Source of the DNA: Longispora albida DSM 44784
GTDB lineage: Bacteria; Actinomycetota; Actinomycetes; Mycobacteriales; Micromonosporaceae
Direction of reading: 5' to 3'
Assembly: GCF_000379825.1 (NCBI RefSeq)
Contig: NZ_KB903838.1
Span: 63,046 to 127,045, forward strand
Length of the DNA stretch: 64,000 nucleotides
The notes beneath the pieces were generated by a model that saw only the letters and a list, made by a program, of their open reading frames with translations, made no database searches and was not told the origin of the DNA. The position numbers were made by a program, and so were the translations under genes. Positions 54,496-63,022 of this stretch are shown here, one piece after another. The stretch's first letter is position 1. Every line of letters begins with the position of its first letter.

Positions 54496-54738
54496 TCACT
54501 CCAGTCCGAGTGTTGTGAAACTGTCAAGGATTCGATCGGCCATGTAGCGGAGAGATCCTTCCGGGTCACTCTCAGCCACTTCGCGCAGAATTCTCCTGAA
54601 TACCGCCCATTCCGTGCAGCTGATCGCCCAGAGCGCGCCCTCTCGTACCAGCGGCTCACTTGCATGCGCATGCGATCCGATTCGTTCGATGAAGCGGTCA
54701 TCAGGCTCAAGAGGGGCGCCGAGGCCGGTGCCCCGCAC
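54496..54738 (-). pseudogene. Possible C-terminal remnant of a TetR-type regulator
   Basis: An 80-codon frame reads like a regulator's ligand-binding end (REGALWAISCTEWAVFRRIL, then SLRYMADRILDSFTTLG). No helix-turn-helix is found upstream; the frame is closed by a stop just before the GTG. It precedes the three membrane genes on the same strand, where a TetR repressor would be expected. The assignment rests on weak resemblance. Confidence 0.35.
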
Positions 54739-54824
54739 CGAGCTGCGACCAGGACGACCAGCACCGACAACATCGCCGACGGTCGCCGTTCAGATGCTGG
54801 AACGTTCATCGCGCTGCACCCGGA

Positions 54825-55478
54825 TCAGTCGGCAAGGCCCGATTGGTAGGCGAAGACGACAAGCTGCGCGCGGTCGCGGGCGCCGAGTTTGAGCATGGCC
54901 CGGCTGACATGGGTACGGGCGGTAGCCGGACTGATCACAAGCCGTTCGGCGATCTCGTCGTTACTCAGGCCTTCGGCAGCCAGGACGACGATCTCTCGTT
55001 CCCGGCCGGTGAGGGTGTCCAGGTCGGGGTGGGGTCTGAGTGGGCGGGGTGAGGCCGTCACGAACTCGCGGATGACCTTGCGGGTCACCGACGGCGACAT
55101 CAACGCCCCGCCCTGGACGACGGAGCGGATCGCGAGCAGAAGCTCTGCGGGTTTGGTGTCCTTCAACAGGAAGCCGCTGGCGCCGTGGCGGAGAGCGTCG
55201 AAGACGTACTGGTCGTGCTCGAACGTCGTCAACACAATGATCTTCGTGTTGGCCAGGGCGGGGTCGGCGGTGATCCGGCGGGTGGCCTCGATACCGTCTA
55301 TGCCGGGCATTCGGATGTCCATCAAGACCACGTCGGGTCGGGTTCGCTGCGTGACGGTGACGGCGGCCAGGCCGTCGGCGGCTTCACCGACGCAGTCCAG
55401 GTCGTCCTCGCTGTCGATCAGAGTCCGCAGGCCGAGGCGGACGAGGTCCTGGTCGTCGACGACAACGATCGTGATCAT
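54825..55478 (-). CDS. NarL/LuxR-type response regulator
   Basis: A 217-residue regulator: receiver domain with Asp8-Asp9, phospho-acceptor Asp54 (VLMDIRMPGIDG) and Lys in LLKDTKP, then a LuxR helix-turn-helix (~150-210; LTGREREIVVLAAEGLSNDE, TARTHVSRAMLKLGARDR). Coupled to its kinase by an ATGA overlap. Confidence 0.93.
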   Translation of the reverse strand: MITIVVVDDQDLVRLGLRTLIDSEDDLDCVGEAADGLAAVTVTQRTRPDVVLMDIRMPGIDGIEATRRITADPALANTKIIVLTTFEHDQYVFDALRHGASGFLLKDTKPAELLLAIRSVVQGGALMSPSVTRKVIREFVTASPRPLRPHPDLDTLTGREREIVVLAAEGLSNDEIAERLVISPATARTHVSRAMLKLGARDRAQLVVFAYQSGLAD

Positions 55479-56590
55479 GGCTGAGCTCCGGTCGGGAGAC
55501 GGGCACGGACTTCGAACCGGTGGTCGGAGGTGAGCCCGGCGGCGAATTCCCCGCTGAGGGCTTGGACGCGGTCGCGCATGCCGGGGATGCCAGATCCGCT
55601 TCCGGGACTTGGCGGCCAGGCCGCTACCGGATTCGACACGACGATCAGGACATGACCGGTTTCGTAGTCGATGGTGACGAGGGCCCGCCCTGAAGCACTG
55701 TGCCGCAGCACGTTCGTCAATGATTCCTGGACGATCCGGTAGCCGGTCAGGTCGACCGCCACGGGCACTGCCCTGGCTGAGCCCGACGTCTCCAACCGCA
55801 CGTACACGCCGGCTTCGGCCATCCGCTGCCGCAGGTCCTCCAGACGCGCCAGGCCCGGAACCGGGGCGAGTTCCGCGTCAGCATCAGGTCGGCGGACGAC
55901 GGTGAGGGTGGCACGGAGTTCGGCGAGGGCCTGGCTGCTGGTGCGGCTGATGGCCTCCAACGCGACTTCGGCCTGGCCGGGATTCTTCGCCAGGACATGC
56001 AAGGCGACGTCGGCCTGCATCTTGATGGCGGTGAGCCCATGGCCGACGATGTCGTGGACCTCCTGGGCCACCCGGAACCGCTCGTCGTCGACGCTCTGGC
56101 GGATCGCCTCGGCGCGAACCCGGACCGCGGACTCGTGGTGCAGCTTGAGTGTGAAACCGAGAGCGAACGGGACGACCACCCACGCCGCTACCGGTACCAC
56201 GCCCAGCAGCCCGAGCGACGTGCCGGGGACCGCCAGGTGGATGAGCATCAGAGCCAACGCCGCCAACGCGGCAGGCAGAGCCTTCGCCCAGGGTGCGTGC
56301 CGGGCGACGCTGTAGATCGCGAGCATGAAGATGAGCAGGATGGGTCCGTAGGCGTAGCCGAGGATGAGGTAGGCCGAGGTGCAGGCCGTCACCACCACGA
56401 GAACGGTCAGCGGATGGCGACGGCGCGCGGCCAACGCCAGCGCGGACATCACGAACAGGACGAGGCCGCGGCTGTCCATCGGAACCTGGGCGCGGGAAGA
56501 CTTCCCGGCCAACACGGTGCCGCCGACTCCGGCGATGGCCAAGACAGCCGCCAGTGCGCTGTCACCGAACAGCCATCTGGCCATCTTCAT
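55475..56590 (-). CDS. DesK/NarX-type sensor histidine kinase
   Basis: A 371-residue kinase. About five membrane helices fill residues ~10-145. The dimerisation domain has the phospho-acceptor His179 (RFRVAQEVHDIVGHG, HisKA_3), followed by an HATPase domain (SLTNVLRHSASG, GSGIPGMRDRV). ATG 56590 is chosen because GAGGAC precedes it and the helices begin right after; the much longer open frame upstream runs over an AlkB remnant on the other strand. The signal is unknown. Confidence 0.9.
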   Translation of the reverse strand: MKMARWLFGDSALAAVLAIAGVGGTVLAGKSSRAQVPMDSRGLVLFVMSALALAARRRHPLTVLVVVTACTSAYLILGYAYGPILLIFMLAIYSVARHAPWAKALPAALAALALMLIHLAVPGTSLGLLGVVPVAAWVVVPFALGFTLKLHHESAVRVRAEAIRQSVDDERFRVAQEVHDIVGHGLTAIKMQADVALHVLAKNPGQAEVALEAISRTSSQALAELRATLTVVRRPDADAELAPVPGLARLEDLRQRMAEAGVYVRLETSGSARAVPVAVDLTGYRIVQESLTNVLRHSASGRALVTIDYETGHVLIVVSNPVAAWPPSPGSGSGIPGMRDRVQALSGEFAAGLTSDHRFEVRARLPTGAQP

Positions 56591-56642
56591 CGGAGTGCCG
56601 TCCTCATCAGGTCCATCCTCTCTCAGGTCCACCGACGCGCTT

Positions 56643-56876
56643 GTGCCGGTGCTCAGCCTCGGCGCGACCCGCAGATTCCTTCTCAAGCCCCGCCAGGGCG
56701 GCCGGAGCATCGCTCTGAGCCCGGCCAGCGGCGATCTGGTGGTAATGGGCGGACGCTGCCAGCGCGACTGGAGACATTGCGTACCCAAGCAGACCACACC
56801 GACCGGTGCTCGGGTCAGCGTGAACTTCTCCAGCCGTCTGCAGGCTGTCAAGGAGTCAGGCAAGTCAGCTCGCTGA
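56643..56876 (+). pseudogene. C-terminal remnant of an AlkB-family dioxygenase
   Basis: On the plus strand, about 78 residues read VPVLSLGATRRFLLKPRQGG, SGDLVVMGGRCQRDWRHCVPK and ARVSVNFSS, which is the end of AlkB-type 2-oxoglutarate/Fe(II) DNA-repair enzymes, with the iron-ligand His in WRHCVPK and the Arg in RVSVNF. The N-terminal part with the HxD ligands is missing and the region upstream is the oppositely oriented kinase gene. A broken gene left by rearrangement. Confidence 0.6.
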
Positions 56877-57106
56877 GACAGACAGCAAGGTACTAACCGC
56901 GGATGATATGCGGTTCCGCACAGGTAGCGGCGGGCGCGATGTTCCCGAGCCGTACGGGCCGTAGCCCACAGTCGACTCCCGATTCCGCGTCTGAGCAGAG
57001 AGCCGGAGTGTTCAGGCACTGATGGACGCGTTGATCGCCGAGGCCGCTGCACAATCAGCCGAGGGCATCAGGAATCGGCTGAGCTGGCGACTTCCAGGAG
57101 GAAACG

Positions 57107-57307
57107 ATGGACGAACAGATTTTGGTGACCGGTGGCACCGGTACGCTCGGCCGGATAGTGGTCCGCAAACTGCTCGACGCTGATCGGGAAGTACGGGTGA
57201 TGAGTCGCAGAGCCCGGCCGGCCAGCGCAGATGATCGATGCGGTTGGGTGACGGCGGATCTGCGGACCGGCCAGGGCATGACGGAAGCCATGGCCGGTAT
57301 TCGACTA
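57107..57307 (+). pseudogene. NmrA/SDR-type NAD(P)-binding gene cut by an IS element
   Basis: A Rossmann start, MDEQILVTGGTGTLGRIVV with GGTGTLG, then LLDADREVRVMSRR and GWVTADLRTGQG, breaks off after ~67 residues at the IS5-family insertion. The remaining ~200 residues expected for this family are not found on the far side of the IS, so sequence was also deleted. Confidence 0.7.
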
Positions 57308-58206
57308 GGGCGTTTCTTCTGGATCAGTGGGCTGAGCAGAGGAAGATGCCTGCGATGAGGAGTCCGGCTCGGTAGATGGTGGCGGTCTTGTCGTGGCGGG
57401 TGGCGAGGCCGCGCCATTGTTTGAGGCGGTTGATGCAGCGTTCGACGGTGTTGCGGTGCTTGTAGGCGTCGCGGTCGAAGTCCGGTGGTCGGCCGCCTGA
57501 TCGGCCGCGGCGTTTGCGGTGGGCGATCTGGTCTGACGGCTGTGGGATGACCGCCCGGATTCCTCGGCGTCGTAGATGCCGGCGGATCGCTCGGGACGAG
57601 TAGGCCTTGTCGGCCATGACGACGGTGGGTCGCACCCGTGGACGTCCGGTCGGGCGGGGTACCCGGATCGCGGCCATGACAGTCTCGAAGGCCGGGGCGT
57701 CATTGGCCTGCCCGGCGGTGAGTACGAAACACAGTGGACGACAGGATCCGTCCGCGGCCAGGTGGATCTTCGTGCTCAGCCCGCCTCGGGACCGTCCGAG
57801 GGCATGGTCGGTCGGCTCGCCTGCGAGGACCCCTTTTTACGGGCCCCGGCCGCGTGCTGATGTGCTCGCACGATCGTGGAGTCCACCGACACGACCCAGT
57901 CGAGGTCCTCGTCGGCGTCGGCCCGGGCCAGCAGGGCGGTGAACACCCGATCCCACGTGCCATCGATCGCCCACCGGCGCAGCCGCGTGTACGTCGATTT
58001 CCACGAACCGAACTCCGCAGGAAGACACATCCACGGCGCCCCGGTCTGGAACTTCCACGCGATCGCATCTATGACAAGGCGGTGATCACGCCACCGCCCG
58101 CCCCGCTGCGGAGCCCGGACCGGCAACAACGGCTCGATCCGGGCCCACTGAGCATCCGATAACGCCACACCAAACCAACGAACACAACGATCCAGAAGAA
58201 ACGCCC
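57308..58206 (-). mobile_element. Complete IS5-family insertion sequence (~899 bp)
   Basis: Perfect 18-bp terminal inverted repeats GGGCGTTTCTTCTGGATC lie at 57308-57325 and 58189-58206. The flanks read CTAG on both sides, so the duplication is TA or CTAG depending on how the shared G/C is assigned, as in the IS427-like branch of IS5. The transposase is read in two frames on the minus strand. Confidence 0.88.
57324..58168 (-). CDS. IS5-family transposase, two frames joined by a probable -1 frameshift
   Basis: Frame 1 (58168 down to about 57776) gives LSDAQWARIEPLLP, WKFQTGAPWMCLP and VVSVDSTIVRAHQHA (first Asp). At a TAAAAAGGGG site near 57832-57841 a -1 shift leads to DHALGRSRGGLSTKIHLA, then MADKAYSS (second Asp) and HRNTVERCINRLKQWRG (Glu), ending at 57324. 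All DDE residues are present, so the element looks functional if the frameshift works. Programmed frameshifting is known for many IS5 relatives. Confidence 0.8.
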
Positions 58207-58219
58207 TAGCTGCGCCCTG

Positions 58220-59602
58220 TCACGCCGGTGGGATGTTCTGGTTGAGACGGAAGACGTTCTCCGGATCCCACCGGCGTTTCAGCGCGCGCAGCCGGTCGTA
58301 CTTCTCTGCCCCGTACGCCGCGCGCACCCGCTCCTGCCCCTCGTCCATCAGGAAGTTCACGTACACGCTGCTGTGGTAGGGCTCCAGCGCCGTCCACAAC
58401 GCGCGGGACCAGGCGCGTTCCTCGTCGAAGCCGTCCTGCGTCGCCGTCGTCGCGTTGATGTTGAACGTGTGCCCGGCTGTCCGCCCGTTGAACGCGGTGT
58501 CCCCGTCGCTGACCCGGCTGACAGCCCCGCCCAGGTGGAAGATGGGGAACGCGGTCAGCGGTGACTTCATCCGCAGCGCGTGCTCTGCCGTGATGTCGAT
58601 GACCTCGTCACTGAGTTCCGCCACGTCACACGAGCGGAAGTAGTACCACCAGCCCTCGGGGAACGACGCGTCGAACATCGACTGGAGCTGGACGAACGGC
58701 TTCGGCCCGCACAGGTCGAGCAGCGGCTTGCCGAACGCCCGCAACGGCTTGACCACTTCCTCGCCGTCCTCGACCGGCCCCGCGTAACAGCTCACGACCA
58801 TGACGGCGTGCCTGCCGTGCAGCTCGGGCGGGTACACGGCCGTGGGCGGCACGCGGCGGTGAATGACCACAGTGGTCAGCTCGTCGGGTACCTGCGTGAT
58901 CCAGTCGCGGTAGAAGCGGAGCAGGTCCGGCGAGGCCTCCATCGGCCACACGATCGGCCCGGCCAGCACCTCGGGGCCCACCGGCTGCAACCGGAACTCG
59001 AACTCGGTGACGATCCCGAAGTTGCCGCCGGCCCCGCGTACGCCCCAGAACAGGTCCGGGTTCTCCTCGGCGCTGGCCGTGACGAGCTCACCGGCCGCCG
59101 TCACCAGGTCGACGGAGATCAGCTGGTCGATCGTCAGGCCGTGCTTGCGCATCAGCCAGCCGATGCCCCCGCCGAGCGTCAGCCCGGCCAGGCCGGTGTG
59201 CGTGACGATGCCTGCTGGTACGGCGAGCCCGAAGGCCTGCGTCTCCCGGTCGAGGTCACCGAGCCGGGCGCCGGCCTGCACGCGTACCGTCCGGCGGGCC
59301 GGATCGACCCGGACGCCGCGCATCAGTGACAGGTCGATCACGATGCCGTTGTCGCAGACCGACAGGCCGGGGAAGCTGTGGCCGCCGCTGCGGACGGCGA
59401 CGGGAAGCACGAAGTCCTCGGCGAACGTGAGCGCGTCGAGCACGTCGGCCACCCCGGCGCAGCGGGCGATGAGAGCCGGGTGCCGGTCGATCGAGCCGTT
59501 CCAGACGCGCCGCTGTTCCGCGTAGGCGGGATGGTCCGGCCCGATCAGCTCGCCTCGGAAGGCCGAGCTGAGCGCTGCCAGGTGGTGCGGCTGGGCAGCC
59601 AT
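58220..59602 (-). CDS. FAD-linked oxidoreductase, berberine-bridge-enzyme type
   Basis: A 460-residue flavoenzyme with the PCMH FAD-binding fold: SGGHSFPGLSVCDNG (covalent His region and a Cys as in bicovalent members), VQAGARLGDLDRE, GLTLGGGIGWLMRKHGL, NPDLFWGVRGAGGNFGIVTEFEF, and a C-terminal BBE motif (YDRLRALKRRWDPENVFRLNQNI). Such enzymes oxidise sugars or natural products. The stop codon lies only 14 bases from the IS end, but the C-terminus is intact. Confidence 0.9.
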   Translation of the reverse strand: MAAQPHHLAALSSAFRGELIGPDHPAYAEQRRVWNGSIDRHPALIARCAGVADVLDALTFAEDFVLPVAVRSGGHSFPGLSVCDNGIVIDLSLMRGVRVDPARRTVRVQAGARLGDLDRETQAFGLAVPAGIVTHTGLAGLTLGGGIGWLMRKHGLTIDQLISVDLVTAAGELVTASAEENPDLFWGVRGAGGNFGIVTEFEFRLQPVGPEVLAGPIVWPMEASPDLLRFYRDWITQVPDELTTVVIHRRVPPTAVYPPELHGRHAVMVVSCYAGPVEDGEEVVKPLRAFGKPLLDLCGPKPFVQLQSMFDASFPEGWWYYFRSCDVAELSDEVIDITAEHALRMKSPLTAFPIFHLGGAVSRVSDGDTAFNGRTAGHTFNINATTATQDGFDEERAWSRALWTALEPYHSSVYVNFLMDEGQERVRAAYGAEKYDRLRALKRRWDPENVFRLNQNIPPA

Positions 59603-59669
59603 GCCTCCAGTATCGGCCGCCCAGCCCCACCCACGTGCTCTTCTTACGGGTTACTGACCTGGACCCCGG

Positions 59670-59936
59670 CTACTTGCGCCGGTTCTGCCCCGGAGCCGGC
59701 CGCAGTGTCGCCCGGCCGTTGGGTACCTGCCACGGGTGTGTCCAGGACCGCGAACCGGACATCCCGGTACGCCAGTGCCGGCGGCGACCCCGCCAGCCGG
59801 CGTCGGTGAAGCGCCGGCGCCGGTCGGGGGCGTTCCCGGGGGTGCGGAGCTCCGGGATCATGGCGGTGACCGCGCGGATCTCCTCGGAGTACCCGGACTC
59901 CGGCGACCACCGGAACCGAAGTGAATGCATGGACAT
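59670..59936 (-). CDS. Small basic hypothetical protein (doubtful)
   Basis: An 88-residue Arg-rich frame (MHSLRFRWSPESGYSEEIRA, then RRRRFTDAGWRGRRRHW). AGAAGG lies at a good distance from ATG 59936. No family or fold recognised; high Arg content in GC-rich DNA is also what non-coding frames give. Confidence 0.3.
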   Translation of the reverse strand: MSMHSLRFRWSPESGYSEEIRAVTAMIPELRTPGNAPDRRRRFTDAGWRGRRRHWRTGMSGSRSWTHPWQVPNGRATLRPAPGQNRRK

Positions 59937-60173
59937 GGACGAGCCTTCTCTGGAAGTGGGATGGACGCGGAGACGCCGGTCGGTGTCACACGGGACCGGC
60001 GTCACTGCTGGGAAGGTTCGTCACAAGACCATGCGCAGACGCTACGACCCGGTCTACTGGCCCCACAACGGAATTAGGCCGGTACCGGAAAAGACCCGTG
60101 CCACCCGCCGGGCCGGTGAAAGGGGGTGAACACCGGTGGCGGGCGGCACGGGCCGCAGAGGAGAAGGCGGAGG

Positions 60174-60605
60174 CTAGATCGCGACCTGCTCCAGCGCGGT
60201 CACGCGGCCCGTCCACGGGCAGAACCGGTCGCTGGTCAGGATGCCGTACTCCACGTCGGACGGCGAGCCGTCGCACACCTCCATCGACATGTCGACGAAC
60301 TGCACGTCGTTCGGGTCCAGGAACCAGGTGTACGGGGAGTTGTAGTAGTCCGGGGTCCCGCCGGTCCGGACGATCTTGCCGTTGATGTGCTGCGAGGTCG
60401 TGCCGGCCAGCGAGGCCTTCGCCGCCGCGATGTCGTCCTTCTGGGTCAGGCGGACCTTGAACTGCCACGCGCCGCTGCCGCCGGAGATGGTGGCGACGTA
60501 GTTCGTGGCGCTGACGTCAGCGCTGGCGGTACCGGGGCCGATCAGGCCGGCCGCTCCGACGCTGGCGGCCAGGGCGGCCACGGCGGCGAGTTTCTTCACG
60601 ATCAC
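60174..60605 (-). CDS. Secreted BP74-N-like (calmodulin-binding-protein-like) protein
   Basis: A 143-residue exported protein. KKLAAVAALAASVGAAGLI with a TASADV cleavage region is the signal peptide. The mature part fits the BP74 N-terminal family known from Streptomyces: WQFKVRLTQKDDIAAAKASL, HINGKIV, YTWFLDPNDVQFVDMSMEVCDG and FCPWTGRV, with two Cys. GTG 60605 is five bases after GGGAG; GTG 60599 is an alternative. Activity unknown. Confidence 0.72.
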   Translation of the reverse strand: MIVKKLAAVAALAASVGAAGLIGPGTASADVSATNYVATISGGSGAWQFKVRLTQKDDIAAAKASLAGTTSQHINGKIVRTGGTPDYYNSPYTWFLDPNDVQFVDMSMEVCDGSPSDVEYGILTSDRFCPWTGRVTALEQVAI

Positions 60606-60892
60606 GATGTCTCCCGAATGCAGACGATGGTGTGTGCTTCTTGCGGTACGCGGTGTCCGAGGCCCCGGAACGCCTCCAGCTTGTCCAGGCACCGTGGCGG
60701 CTGCCAACTCCGCGAAGGGTGCAGCAAACTGCGGCGCAGGTACTTCCGCCCATGGCCCGGCCGGTACAACAGGGGAGTTCCTGCGGTGCAGGATGCTGCA
60801 CCCTTTCCTGGTTGGACGGCCTGACGGGCCGCCGGGCAGGCTGGGGCAGCTACGCGGGCGGGTGGCCCGCGGCTGGTGGGGGGATCGCGACG

Positions 60893-61105
60893 ATGAAACA
60901 GCTGGCAGTGGCGCTACTGGGCCTGCTCATCGCCATCGGGGGCCTGGCCGGGACCGCAGGCGGCCACGAGGAGGACGGGGGCCGGCCCAGGCCGGGGGCC
61001 GGGGTGAGTGCCGGTGACCCGGCCCCGAGCCCGAGCCCGACGCGGACCTGCCCGACGCCGCAGCCCGGCCAGCTGGGCTGCCTGGACACCCACTGGGGCC
61101 CGTGA
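60893..61105 (+). CDS. Small exported Pro-rich peptide of unknown function
   Basis: A 70-residue frame: MKQLAVALLGLLIAIGGLAG signal-like start, then an acidic/Pro-rich mature part with two Cys (RTCPTP and LGCLD). A GGGGGG run precedes the ATG at a slightly long distance. It converges with the LuxR-type gene. No relatives known to me. The 287 bases before it hold no recognisable gene. Confidence 0.5.
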   Translation: MKQLAVALLGLLIAIGGLAGTAGGHEEDGGRPRPGAGVSAGDPAPSPSPTRTCPTPQPGQLGCLDTHWGP

Positions 61106-61119
61106 ACCGGGCACTCTGA

Positions 61120-62133
61120 TCAGCCCGGCGGCCTGCTCAGGTAGCCGAACTGGAAGCGGCTCGTCGCGCCGAGCCGCTCCATCAGCTCCGCGATGTGCTT
61201 GCGGCAGGTCCGGATGGACATGCCCAGCCGCCGGGCGATCTGCTCGTCCTTCATCCCGTCGGCCAGCATCCGCGTGATGGCCTCCTTGGTGTCGTCCGGC
61301 ATCCGGTTGCCCCGGTGGGCCGGCAGGTACGGGTCGGCCATCGACCAGGCAGTGTCGAACGTGTGGCACAGGTACGCCACGAGGGACGGCTCGCGGATCA
61401 CGATCGCCCCGGCCGTGGGGGAGCCGGGACGGGGCAGGAACGCGATCTGCCGGTCGAAGGCGATCATCTTGCCGAACACCTCGGGCAGCGTCCTGACCTG
61501 GGCGCCAGCCGCCGTGACCCGGTGGACGTAGCGCTGGAGGGCTGTGTTGGCCCGCGCGGCGTGCTGGTAGAGGGTGCGCTGGGCGACGCCCCGCGCGAGT
61601 ACTTCGAGGTTCTCCTCCAGCACCCGCTCCGGCGGGTCGGTGAGCCGGCCGGCCCGGGGCTGGGAGGTGAGGACCTCGGTCTGGCACCGCGCGTTCCAGT
61701 ACCCGATCAGGTCGGTCACCGTCTCCAGCGACTCGGTGGTGACCAGGGCGCCGAGGTCGTGCAGGTGCCCGGGGCGCGAGCGGCGGCGGTGCTCGTCGGC
61801 GTAGGCGGGGCCGAGGGCCGTGAGCTGGGCGCGCAGCCGCTCGGCGTGGGCCAGCCGCTGCCGCAGCTCTGTCTCGACGGGAGTGAGCAGGGTGGCCGCC
61901 GCCGCCTCCGGGCTCACCGCGACCAGGGCCACCCGGTCGCCGGGGCAGGGCCGGAGCAGTTCGAGCCGGGTGAGTTCCGCGGCCCACAACTCCACCTGAC
62001 CAGCCGTCGTACCGAGGTCGGCTGCCGCGCGCTCAGGGTCGAGGACGCCGTTGCGGATCACCCAGCGATACAGCGGGACCAGCCGGTCGTCGAGCTCGCC
62101 GGGCTGGTCCGGATCGGGATGATCCCCGGTCAT
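61120..62133 (-). CDS. LuxR-type helix-turn-helix regulator
   Basis: A 337-residue regulator: N-terminal helical region (LYRWVIRNGVLDPERAAADL), a ~200-residue middle resembling the TrmB/phospholipase-D-like domain of actinomycete regulators (IVIREPSLVAYLCHTFDTAW), and a C-terminal LuxR helix-turn-helix (RMLADGMKDEQIARRLGMSIRTCRKHIAELMERLGA). ATG 62133 has AAGGGGGG five bases upstream; a longer in-frame start at 62223 does not. Confidence 0.88.
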   Translation of the reverse strand: MTGDHPDPDQPGELDDRLVPLYRWVIRNGVLDPERAAADLGTTAGQVELWAAELTRLELLRPCPGDRVALVAVSPEAAAATLLTPVETELRQRLAHAERLRAQLTALGPAYADEHRRRSRPGHLHDLGALVTTESLETVTDLIGYWNARCQTEVLTSQPRAGRLTDPPERVLEENLEVLARGVAQRTLYQHAARANTALQRYVHRVTAAGAQVRTLPEVFGKMIAFDRQIAFLPRPGSPTAGAIVIREPSLVAYLCHTFDTAWSMADPYLPAHRGNRMPDDTKEAITRMLADGMKDEQIARRLGMSIRTCRKHIAELMERLGATSRFQFGYLSRPPG

Positions 62134-62239
62134 TGTCCCCCCTTGGTCGGTGTGCCCGGCCATCATCCCGCACAGTTCCCTGACAAGATCGGGAGACGGG
62201 TCGGTGGCTGTGGCCTGGGACACACCACAGTGGAGGGTG

Positions 62240-62914
62240 TTACCTGGCTGGCCGCCGGAAGAAGGGCACGGCGAGAACCAGCAGGTAGCAGGCCGCGGAG
62301 AGCAGCACAGCCCCGATCCCGTCGCTGTACCGGTGCCAGCCGGCCAGGACCGTCGCCTGGATGGCGAGCGTGACGACCACCACGCCGGGGACGAGTACCC
62401 AGAGCCGGAGGAAGGACGGCAGCGCGAGCATGAGCGCGAAGAGGAGCGCGGCTGTCACGGTCACGTGCCCGCTGGGGAAGCTGTTGTGCTCGGTGTTCCA
62501 GCCGGGGATGTCGAAGGCCGGGCGGGGCAGGACGGTCTTGAGCAGCCGGGCGGTGGCGACGGTCACGAGGACCAGCCCGATTCCGGCGATCCCGGCCAGC
62601 CAGCGGCGGGACACGATCCCGGCCACGACCACCACGACGGCCACGAAGGCCAGGTTGAACGGATCGTAGAGGCTCAGCAGCTGGTGGGCCCACGGGTGGC
62701 TCTCCAGGCTGCCGAACGCGTCGACGTCCGCCCTGTCCAGCGTCTGCCCGGCCGGGGTCAGCACGGCGAACACGTACGTGGCGGCCAGGCCGGCGAGGCA
62801 GAGGGCCGCGCCGGCCAGGTACCACACGGCCGGCAGCTGCCTGCGCCTGCTGGCCGCGCGCGGCGGGCTGACCTGGTACTGAGTGCGCAGCGCTGTCCCT
62901 GTCACCGGAGTCAT
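62240..62914 (-). CDS. PAP2-superfamily membrane phosphatase
   Basis: A 224-residue membrane protein with five to six helices. The phosphatase signature is complete: KTVLPRP (motif 1), PSGHVTVTAA (motif 2) and GWHRYSDGIGA (motif 3). Related enzymes dephosphorylate undecaprenyl pyrophosphate or phosphatidic acid derivatives. It is divergent from the response regulator at 63023. Confidence 0.9.
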   Translation of the reverse strand: MTPVTGTALRTQYQVSPPRAASRRRQLPAVWYLAGAALCLAGLAATYVFAVLTPAGQTLDRADVDAFGSLESHPWAHQLLSLYDPFNLAFVAVVVVVAGIVSRRWLAGIAGIGLVLVTVATARLLKTVLPRPAFDIPGWNTEHNSFPSGHVTVTAALLFALMLALPSFLRLWVLVPGVVVVTLAIQATVLAGWHRYSDGIGAVLLSAACYLLVLAVPFFRRPAR

Positions 62915-63022
62915 GATCCAACGGTGACGCTCCGATGCCCGCGTACCGTCCCCGCAATGTCATGAACGTGTAACAACAGCGAGTGACGGGCGGCTCCGAC
63001 CCCGCGTGCGATAGTTGAGCGC

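Noticed and set aside
54433-54849. Plus-strand frame across the region between the membrane genes and the response regulator
   Set aside because: It has no ribosome site or domain and overlaps better minus-strand candidates.
55475-57052. A longer histidine kinase starting at 57052
   Set aside because: The extra 154 residues are Arg-rich, lack a ribosome site and lie over the AlkB remnant of the other strand. The ATG at 56590 has a ribosome site and begins just before the membrane helices.
60031-60129. A 32-codon plus-strand frame (MRRRYDPVYWPHNG...)
   Set aside because: The nearest ribosome-like site is too far upstream and the peptide is Arg-rich with no sign of conservation that I can judge.
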